A stretch of DNA of 64,000 nt from Hexactinellida sp. DTS-2022 (taxonomy: Eukaryota > Porifera > Hexactinellida). The notes under the pieces were generated by a model. The model did not search any database. It worked only from the letters and a program-made list of their open reading frames with translations, and was not told where the DNA came from. The translations under genes were made by a program, and so were the position numbers. The stretch's first letter is position 1, and each line of letters begins with the position of its first letter. The stretch covers positions 1,302,001 to 1,366,000 of the forward strand of contig JAPNXP010000018.1 of assembly GCA_028753945.1 (NCBI GenBank), in the 5' to 3' direction. This document shows positions 56,532 to 64,000 of the stretch, one piece after another.

Positions 56532-57033
56532 CAGCTCACAGAGTTAGGACACCAATCATGATTCAACTTATTCGAGCTTTTACTTACTAATTGCCTCAAC
56601 CGTTAGGTTAGCTCATTTGTACTTTTGTATTCCAACTACATGACCTGTATGTATTTGTATAAATCAATCATTTTAGTTATTTGATTAAATAATTGTACAA
56701 TGTATAACTTTATACACATTCACCAACAACTTTTAGTTATAGTCCAAATTTGATCGCTAATCTACCTGATTGTACCATTTATGATTAACATGTTCAGTTC
56801 TGTTGGGAACATAACACAACTTAACAGTATTTCTACAGATAAATATTTTTCATTCTCCATTGTCTCATCCAACACAGTTCGTACTAGCTATGGCCACACA
56901 ATTAATTAATTAAGCATTTAGCTTGTACTACAAGCGATTAGGTTTGCAATAAAAATAAATCAAAAATTTTAATAATTCAAACAGCGCATTATGAAGATAT
57001 ATTCTTATCAAATATAATTAATGCCAATTAATG
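56532..57033. other. Spacer after the MUN-domain gene
   Basis: AT-rich. I looked for a C2 domain exon continuing the upstream gene and found none. Confidence 0.5.
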
Positions 57034-60000
57034 TCAATCATCCTCCAAGAGCTGGTCCCCCAGCACCAGTGGTATCGTGTCCCTCTCCGCGAGTTCTCCA
57101 GTGTAGCTAGCCGCCAGGGGCCGCCTGGCAGGTCTGTAGCGACAGCAGAAGAGGCTACCGCGTGCAGGTGGGGGGTGGGAGACTCTGGACATGGAGACAG
57201 TTAGTGTGGGCTGTGAATCTATGTGTGTGGACTGTGTGTCTTCTCTTGAGCTGTTGAGAGGAGATAGGATGTCTTGGGAGGATAGTTTGCCTGAACCCTT
57301 GCTCTTCTGAATACGTTTTAATTTGTTCTCTATAACAAGGGCAGGATGATAAAGTCACTACTAATTGGCAACTCCTGCGTTCTGGTAACAACTGTAATAT
57401 TAATTAATAAATAATTGAGGCTCAGCTATGAGTAGTTTCTACTGTTCAGATCAAATAACATTCATCCCACACATATCATCGGACGAGTCCATATGCCAAT
57501 AAATATATACAAGAATGTCTTATACAGAAAACCATTTTATGAATTATATTCTGTTTGTTTTTGAAGAAAAATGTGACAAGGAACACAGTGACACAGTGGT
57601 AACCAGAGCAACCAATGCTGCTGAAATATTTGTTAAGTACCCACTTATGTAGTAAGTAACAACTATAGGTATTTGAGAAGTGGAGAACTTTCATTCGAAA
57701 TCAGATAGCTTTATAGGAAATGGGGCCGAAATCCTACATTGTTTGTTATGTTGTAAAACTGAAATATTTAAATCTGACTACATTTTCACTGCAGTTGGAT
57801 AACTAACTAAACAGTAATAGAATCCACTAGCTATAGCATACACTAGCATCTCCATATGGCATTCAACCCATTCGTGTACGTGGCGGGGCTGGTGATGGAG
57901 GCCCCGCTCTACCACCTGGTGCTGGAGGGGCTGCTGGTGGTCTGGATAGTCCAGCTGCTGTTCTCCAAGAGCTACTACATCAGGCGGCGCTCCGGCCTCA
58001 GCTCCAAGGAGGAGGACGAGCTGATTGCCGAGTGGACCCCGGATCCCCTCGTGCCCCCCTGCGATGACCCTCCTCCGGAGACTCACATCACGGAAGGGAC
58101 GGCGACTAGAACGATTCGTATCGACGGAGATGAGCGGCTCAACCTGGCAACCACTTCGTTCCATGGAATGAACGGACACAAGAGCTGCATTGAGTCTGCT
58201 CTGAAAGCAATAGACAAGTACGGGGTGGGCGCGTGTGGCCCGAGAGCCTTCTACGGGACCATAGACATCCACCTGGAGTTCGAGAAGCGAATAGCAGAAC
58301 ACATGGGAGCAGAAGTAGCCATCCTGTACTCCTACGGGTTCTCCACAGTCAGCAGCACTATCAACTGCTACTGCAAGCGAATTGACGTGATATTCTGCGA
58401 CGACGGAGCCAATCTATCCATCAAGAAGGGCATAGAGGCGTCTCGCTCCAAGGTACACTATTTCAAGCACAACGATGTAGACCATCTCCGGTCTCTGCTG
58501 GAAAACCACGCGAGCTGGGAGCGGAAGAACTCCCGACAGGCCAAAGTAACCAAGAAGTTCCTAATCGCAGAGGGCCTGTACAGCTACTACGGAGACATCT
58601 GTCCCCTGAAGGAGCTCATCGAGTTCAAGTACAAGTACGGAGCTAGACTTATCGTAGACGAGAGCTACTCGTTTGGGGTCCTGGGCGAGACCGGCAGAGG
58701 GGTCTCTGAGTATTACGGCGCGGACAACGCCGACATTGACGTTGTGACGGTAGCGATGGACCACGCGCTGGGCTCCAACGGCGGGTTCGCTTACGGCACT
58801 TCGTACGTGATAGAGCTGCAGCGCCTGGGGGGACTCGGGTACTGCTTCTCGGCCGCGCTGCCCCCCTACCTGACGGCCTCCGCGCTGAAGGCTCTGCAGC
58901 TGATCGAGGAGGACCGCGGTCTCGTCTCCCGCCTGAGGGAGAACGCCAACTATCTGTACGACCAGCTCTGGTCCCTGGACGGGGTCAAGCTTAGCAACCA
59001 TCGCGACTCTCCGGTATTCCACTTGAGACTGATGGCGCCCACAAACTGGGACCAGGACTATGCTCTGCTAAAGCGAGCTGCGGATATAATCAACGGGAGA
59101 GGAATAGCAGTAACTATGGCAACGTATGTGAGGAGTGAAGAATTGTATATTCCCGATCCGAGCCTGCGGTTGGTGGTGAACAGCTGCCTGACGCGGGCAG
59201 ACCTGTCGCGAGTGGCAGGAGTGGTGTCCGAGGTGGTTACGGAGGTGCTAGATAGGAAATAGCGGCTGTGTGACAGGTCGCGTATTAGGAATTCAAATTA
59301 GTATAGCCACAGTATTTACTTATTGAGATTTATTCACAGTTTTTGAGTTGTGTTTTAAATTATTAATTAAACCAATATTTATTCGACAGTTGAGTAATCA
59401 ACAGTAACACGAAAACTTAGGCTAATACATGATAGAGGCCGTTAAAAAGCGGTTATAATTATCGGTCTAACAAATTTTGTCAAAAGTCTACCAAAATTCG
59501 TTGTACAGTTGAAACCGGATATTTTTAACACATTCTTTACACGAAAATTTGTTAAAAATATCCGATTTTATAACAACAACAATAATTAATTATTTACAAG
59601 AAAATGTGTTAAAAATATCCGGTGTTAAAAATATCCGGTTTCAACTGTACCTCTAACAAAATTTGTGAAATGTCTAACAGATTTTCCATTACCAAAATTA
59701 CTAAAAAGTTTAACAAATTTACTGAAAAGTCTAACAAAATCATTGAAAAGTCTAACAAAATTACTGAAAAGTCAGACTTTTCATTAATTGTAGGATTAGG
59801 TTAATTAGAGCAGTTAGCTGTATCAGTAATTTTGCTAGACTTTTCACTAATTTTGTTAGACTTTTCATTAATTTTGTTAGACTTTTTATTAATTTTGTTA
59901 GACTTTTCATTGATTTTGTTAGACTTTTCACTAATTTTGTTAGACTTTTCACTAATTTTGTTAGACTTTTTATTAATTTTGTTAGACTTTTCATGTTTTT

Positions 60001-61913
60001 TGTTAGACTTTTCATAAATTTTGTTAGACTTTTCATTTTTTTTGTTAAACTTTTTAGGGGTCTGACTGAATGGTGGAAAATGGTGGAAAACATCCGAGAG
60101 TGGTGGAAAATGGTGGAAAATGGTGGAAAACTACTTGACTGAATGGTGGAAAATGGTGGAAAATGGTGGAATTTCTGAATTTTCGTCGAAATGACTGAAT
60201 GGTGGAAAGTGGTGGAATTTCTAAAAATCGACTGAAAGGTGGAAAATGGTGGAAAACGACTGAATGGTGGAAAATGGTGGAAAACGACTGAATGGTGGAT
60301 AATGGTGGAAAACGACTGAATGGTGGAAAATGGTGGAAAATGGTGGAAAACATCCGAGAGTGGTGGAAAATGGTGGAAAATGGTGGAAAACTACTTGACT
60401 GAATGGTGGAAAATGGTGGAAAATGGTGGAAAATGGTGGAATTTCTGAATTTTCGTCGAAATGACTGAATGGTGGAAAGTGGTGGAATTTCTAAAAATCG
60501 ACTGAAAGGTGGAAAATGGTGGAAAATGGTGGAAAACGACTGAATGGTGGATAATGGTGGAAAATGGTGGAAAACGACTGAATGGTGGAAAATGGTGGAA
60601 AACGGTGGAAAACGCCTGAATGGTGGAAAATGGTGGAAAAACGGGGGCTGACTGAATAGTGGAATCTAGTGGAATCTAGTGGAATTTGATTAAATTGTTA
60701 AACACTACGTATATGCTATAAGCTACGTGTGTATCATATTACGTTAATTTTCGCCCTGTAAAATTGTTTGCAATGATTGAACTAGTGTTGTGCATGAAGT
60801 GACACAATAGGATTTATTAGTTAGGCTTTGTTACCATGTTATTTAGACACATCTTATTACATTATTTATCAACAATTCCTTATCAAATCCAGTTGGTATT
60901 CATTGGGCAGTTCAATAGAGATGATTAGTAAGAATACTAATATAGTATCATATTGTGTCACTTCATGCACAACACTAGTTCAATCATTGCAAACAATTTT
61001 ACATGGGCGAAAATTAACGTAATATGATACACACGTAGCTTATAGCATATACGTAGTGTTTAACAGTTTAATCAAATTCCACTCGATTCCACTATTCAGT
61101 CAGCCCCCGTTTTTCCACCATTTTCCACCATTCAGGCGTTTTCCACCATTTTCCACCATTCAGTCATTTTCCACCATTATCCACCATTCAGTCGTTTTCC
61201 ACCATTTTCCACCATTCAGTCATTTTCCACCATTTTCCACCATTTTCCACCTTTCAGTCGATTTTTAGAAATTCCACCACTTTCCACCATTCAGTCATTT
61301 CGACGAAAATTCAGAAATTCCACCATTTTCCACCATTTTCCACCATTTTCCACCATTCAGTCAAGTAGTTTTCCACCATTTTCCACCATTTTCCACCACT
61401 CTCGGATGTTTTCCACCATTTTCCACCATTCAGTCAGACCCACTTTTTAGTAATTTTGGTAATGGAAAATCTGTTAGACATTTCACAAATTTTGTTAGAG
61501 GTATAACGAATTTTGGTAGACTTTTAACTAAATTTGTTAGACCGATAATTAGGACCCGTTAAAAAGGCGTGACATAGGGAGGGTGTCTAACTTCGGGAAT
61601 TTTGAGTTACGTATCGTTTGAACGGCTCCTTAAGTTACGTATAAACAAATCCTGATTTTGTTGTTGCAAACTTACCCATACGCAGGAGGCCCTTATTTAA
61701 GTCGAGCGGGGGCAGCGTCTCAGGACAGGGCAGCAGATGAACTGGGAAAGGTTTCTTCTGAGTAGTAAAGTCGTTGTCAAACTTTTTACTGTCTTTTGTT
61801 GCGGTTTCATTGTGTGCCCTCGGCTGCCAGAGGTCTGCTCCATCTTCCGAGGGAGTCTCTGGGGTCCAGGGGTCCGCGTAGAATGACTCGTTTAGAAGAG
61901 ATTTCTTTTCCAT
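57034..61913 (-). CDS. Two-exon gene of unknown function, SPTLC1 inside its intron
   Basis: Exon 1 (61913-61676) starts at an ATG and ends at a good donor (ATGG|GTAAGT). The proposed last exon (57329-57034) follows TTATAG and ends in TGA. Both junctions are phase 1, so they join cleanly across LNKGLLRM-ENKLKRIQKSKG to give 177 residues. I do not recognise the protein. The N-terminus is acidic and proline-rich (ADPWTPETPSEDGADLW), the middle helical and basic, the C-terminus GELAERDTIPLVLGDQLLED. The GC-rich, repeat-free character of both exons supports coding. If right, the intron holds SPTLC1 on the other strand and the 2.1-kb foldback element. Alternatively the two exons belong to separate genes. 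Confidence 0.45.
57856..59262 (+). CDS. SPTLC1: Serine palmitoyltransferase long-chain base subunit 1
   Basis: A single-exon frame of 468 residues (human 473). With SPTLC2/3 it forms the ER enzyme condensing serine and palmitoyl-CoA, the first step of sphingolipid synthesis. A membrane segment lies at about 15-36 (APLYHLVLEGLLVVWIVQLL). The AAT-I fold is clear in YGVGACGPRAFYGTIDIHLE, AILYSYGFSTVSS, KKGIEASRSKVHYFKHNDV, KFLIAEGLYS and VDESYSFGVLGETGRGVSE. The position of the PLP lysine in LCB2 reads MDHALGSNGGF, lacking lysine as expected for the non-catalytic LCB1 subunit. The Cys of CGPR, mutated in human HSAN1, is conserved. No introns. Confidence 0.95.
   Translation: MAFNPFVYVAGLVMEAPLYHLVLEGLLVVWIVQLLFSKSYYIRRRSGLSSKEEDELIAEWTPDPLVPPCDDPPPETHITEGTATRTIRIDGDERLNLATTSFHGMNGHKSCIESALKAIDKYGVGACGPRAFYGTIDIHLEFEKRIAEHMGAEVAILYSYGFSTVSSTINCYCKRIDVIFCDDGANLSIKKGIEASRSKVHYFKHNDVDHLRSLLENHASWERKNSRQAKVTKKFLIAEGLYSYYGDICPLKELIEFKYKYGARLIVDESYSFGVLGETGRGVSEYYGADNADIDVVTVAMDHALGSNGGFAYGTSYVIELQRLGGLGYCFSAALPPYLTASALKALQLIEEDRGLVSRLRENANYLYDQLWSLDGVKLSNHRDSPVFHLRLMAPTNWDQDYALLKRAADIINGRGIAVTMATYVRSEELYIPDPSLRLVVNSCLTRADLSRVAGVVSEVVTEVLDRK
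59504..59649. mobile_element. TA-flanked MITE nested in the foldback's left arm
   Basis: It begins TACAGTTGAAACCGGATATT and ends AATATCCGGTTTCAACTGTA. The matching position in the right arm reads TTATACC with no insertion, so the right arm shows the empty site and confirms a single TA duplicated on insertion. The interior has GTTAAAAATATCCG repeats. Confidence 0.9.
59703..60056. repeat. Palindrome of 21-bp GTTAGACTTTTCA repeats
   Basis: It begins CTAAAAAGTTTAACAAA and ends TTTGTTAAACTTTTTAG, perfect inverted ends. Between them are about four units in one orientation and about eleven in the other, of a 21-bp unit of the form TTTTGTTAGACTTTTCANTAA. The right arm of the foldback lacks this block. 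Confidence 0.75.
60060..60665. repeat. TGGTGGAAAA minisatellite, left arm of the foldback
   Basis: Tandem TGGTGGAAAA units punctuated by GACTGAA and by ATTTCTGAATTTTCGTCGAA segments. A longer unit of about 300 bp is repeated roughly twice (60064 onward and 60350 onward). The inverted counterpart at 61095-61440 has about half as many units. Confidence 0.85.
61095..61440. repeat. TTTTCCACCA minisatellite, right arm of the foldback
   Basis: The inverted counterpart of the left-arm TGGTGGAAAA array, with the same punctuation (TTCAGTC and TTCGACGAAAATTCAG) in reverse order but only one long unit. Confidence 0.85.
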
Positions 61914-63039
61914 ATACTATTACCAGATTAATATTATTTATTATTATAATTGTCAGATTTAGTTCCTATTACGTAATTAGATTAATATTAAAACAAAACA
62001 GCATAAATTTTTTTTCAGTGCAACCTCCATTATTCGCACATCGATTGACCGAATATTATCCCAAGCTGGTCCTATGTTGTTGCAGAAATTAATTCTTAAA
62101 TTATCCGAACTTGTTTTGAATGGTCCCAACAAGTTTGGGTAATCAGTTGCACTGTACATTTAATTTCTTCGATGTAAGAGCGGATATACTGTACTTAGCA
62201 AACTTACAATAAATTTCCTTGTATATTTTATAAATTATTGCTAAAAACCCGGAATTTTGTGGTTATTTATCGATATATGGGATTTCCACTGCTAAATACT
62301 CGAAAATACATTTCTAATTTTCTATACACTTCGAATTATTTTCTTGAAGAATGACATTATTTATACTCATAATGCATATTTATTAACATAAATCTAAGCC
62401 AATAAAATGCTCTAAATCTCTAAACTTGGCATTAAAATCTCCAGGGCACTAAATTTTCCAGGAATCCCTAGAGATTGACTAGTATTGATATTGTCAATTG
62501 AAAGATTGAAATCTCTGGAGTTATAGTTTTAGTGTCATTTGTTTCCAGGGAAATAACTTAATTAATATCCATGATCTTATATTTATAACATAGTTAGTTG
62601 TGTTGTTACTTAGAATCTGAATCAAGTGCTAGAAAAGTAGTTTCTTGAATTATAGATTGATTGCGTTTGATTAGCAGATCTTATTCTAAGCCCATTTTGG
62701 ATGTTATATTTTGGAGGATGTTCCAACTTTTCTAGTTGGTTTAAACTAACTAATTATTAACTTAACTATTTGTCAATGTGGGAGCGAATTATATGAATGG
62801 CTACTCGTTTTGTGGATGCATGGACTTTCTAGTTGATCTGTAGTATCGATATCCTTGTTTGATTTCCACAGTATGAAGTGCTACATCTAGAATATCTTGT
62901 TGGTTTGACCATTCTTCGGTAAATTTTCCAATTTGATGGGTACATGCCTAGAGAAGTAATTTGATACAGAATATGGAAAACTATGCATACAGTTGTACTT
63001 ACAATTAATTGAAATTATATTTGTGATTGATCGAATCTT
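61914..63039. other. AT-rich spacer with one MITE
   Basis: Apart from the MITE at 62014-62156 I see no gene or clear repeat. Confidence 0.45.
62014..62156. mobile_element. MITE with CAGTGCAACCTCCATTATTCG end
   Basis: The left end CAGTGCAACCTCCATTATTCG and right end AATCAGTTGCACTGTA are imperfect inverted repeats. Internal ATTATCC/CGAATA motifs recur. It is another variant of the CAGT-ended class. Confidence 0.6.
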
Positions 63040-63049
63040 TGAGAGCATG

Positions 63050-63990
63050 GCTGAGTGCCAGGATATAAGTTGTGAATTAATTCACCAGAACAGGTGCGGG
63101 ACGAAAAGACCGCTCTTATTTGTTGAGAAAGACGGTAAGTTTGGTGGCTACAAACCAGAGATTCTAAAGAGAACGTACCATCTTGTTTCAGAGGGTTTAT
63201 ATATGCACTGTGTGCGAGGAGCTTGCGGAGTAGGAGATCCCCAGCGCCAGTGGAGAGAGTGCTAACCCCCTACCACCCAACCGTGACGTCATATTGGTAC
63301 TGAATGTTTACTGCTTATGCTTACTGTTTACTTAAAATCACGTGGCTGCGAGTGGAAAGGGACTATGTCTTCATTTAATAGAGACACGTATACGTATTAA
63401 GTAATGTGATCATTTCTCATTGATTGTAACCTTGTGTGCGGAATTGTGTTAGCGAGAGTTAAAATGGATAATCACTTAATTAAAGCTTGCGCTTAGCGTG
63501 AAATAATATGTGATTATTGCACGGAAACATACTGAGAAACAGATTCGAATCTCCATCTAGAAGTGTGTGTATATGTGCCCTATTGTAGCAATGATTGTGG
63601 AGTTATAATGCCCAGGAAAGACATGTAATATCACACTGAAGAGGTGCGTCCAAACACCCGATTAGAATGCGAATACAAGGTCTACGGCTATGATGAAATG
63701 GTAGCTTGGAAGGACTTGGAAACACATAAGAATGAGACCAGACTTCTACACATGGAGATGATGATGCAATCAGGAATTCAGAGTCTTAAAGAGGAGTTGC
63801 TTAGAGTGAACCAAGAAAACATTTCAATATAACAACAGTTTGAATCATTGAACTTGAAGATAATTTAGTACATGGAAACATATTGTCTTGATCTAATTAA
63901 CGAGTATGCTACACTTAAGTCAGAATTAAAAGCAATGAAATGTGACACACATAACATATTCCAGAACAATCATATAGTGCATTCGTGAAG
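63050..63990 (+). pseudogene. Decayed TRAF-type zinc-finger gene, running off the window
   Basis: Fragments of a TRAF-family zinc-finger array appear in order in the plus strand. SRGCEWKGTMSSFNRD lies at about 63338. CNLVCGIVLARVKMDNHLIK followed by REIICDYC lies at about 63425-63515. YCSNDCGVIMPRKDM and LECEYKVYGYDEMVAWKDLE lie at about 63580-63725, followed by a coiled-coil-like LHMEMMMQSGIQSLKEELLR. Several in-frame stop codons separate them and some zinc ligands are replaced (Cys to Tyr in VYGYDEM), with no splice pattern that rescues the frame. TRAF proteins are adaptors or E3 ligases in immune and stress signalling. The open stretch at 63041-63265 is unrecognised and may be its 5' part. 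Confidence 0.6.
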
Positions 63991-64000
63991 GAGACATTCA

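Larger units (their letters stand above)
59450..61555. mobile_element. Foldback DNA transposon, long inverted arms, 11-bp target duplication
   Basis: A 2.1-kb element flanked by identical 11-bp repeats CCGTTAAAAAG (59439-59449 and 61556-61566). The arms are inverted copies, from the ends (TAATTATCGGTCTAAC) through to a central unpaired loop at about 60810-60948. The subterminal zone is built from TTTTGTTAGACTTTTC repeats; the inner zone from TGGTGGAAAA repeats with GACTGAA spacers. The left arm (about 1360 bp) is longer than the right (about 605 bp) because it has more repeat copies, an extra palindrome at about 59703-60056 and a MITE at 59504. No transposase is encoded. Long arms and a 9-11-bp duplication fit a foldback or Mutator-like non-autonomous element. 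Confidence 0.85.

Noticed and set aside
57600-57690. Minus-strand frame with a hydrophobic stretch (NISAALVALVTTVSL) as a transmembrane exon of the two-exon gene
   Set aside because: The acceptor phase would fit, but there is no good donor before the next stop, and the direct join of the flanking exons is smoother.
59761-60353. Open frames with KSLTK or PPFSTI repeats in the foldback region
   Set aside because: They only translate the minisatellite units of the foldback element and have no independent coding evidence.

Overview
This looks like about 64 kb of nuclear DNA from an animal. Non-coding DNA is AT-rich, while many conserved exons are clearly more GC-rich. Introns have GT-AG ends, with one GC-AG case. 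Genes for an MTG/ETO (Nervy) corepressor, DLG5, STIMATE, a MUN-domain exocytosis factor and the ciliary protein CFAP206 fit a ciliated metazoan. Many genes are intron-poor (the DLG5-like frame is one 5.1-kb exon), which fits an early-branching or intron-losing lineage, but the sequence alone does not fix the phylum. All names come from recognising translated sequence; no search was run.

Layout. 1-9.2 kb: cyclophilin A, STIMATE and a DLG5-like scaffold. 9.2-16.6 kb: a gene-free, transposon-rich stretch with nested hAT-like elements and TA-flanked MITEs. 16.6-31.6 kb: MTG/ETO-like, CFAP206, AKAP17A, a divergent actin inside an intron of an unrecognised nuclear-type gene, and eIF1A. 31.9-39.5 kb: PPME1, whose 6.4-kb first intron holds two 14-3-3 genes on the other strand, an integrase fossil and several MITEs. 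40.5-49.0 kb: two convergent paralogues with an unusual SAM - (ubiquitin-like) - VWA - E2 - U-box architecture. 49.4-56.5 kb: SPCS3 and a BAIAP3/UNC13D-like MUN-domain gene. 57-62 kb: SPTLC1, apparently lying in the intron of a two-exon minus-strand gene, then a 2.1-kb foldback element with an 11-bp target duplication. 63-64 kb: a decayed TRAF-type zinc-finger gene running off the end.

The most striking content is the convergent pair at 40.5-49.0 kb. Each encodes, in one chain, a SAM domain, a VWA domain, a ubiquitin-conjugating (E2) fold with its catalytic cysteine, and a C-terminal U-box (E3). The minus-strand copy also carries a recognisable ubiquitin-like domain. This suggests a self-contained E2-E3 enzyme with oligomerisation and metal-dependent adhesion modules. 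The minus-strand copy has an intact MIDAS but one in-frame TAA just after it; the plus-strand copy is open throughout but has a degraded MIDAS.

Other points are a gene-conversion tract between the two 14-3-3 genes, an actin-like protein lacking both nucleotide-binding acidic loops, three cases of opposite-strand nesting, and several MITE families that share TA-flanked CAGTNGA-type ends.
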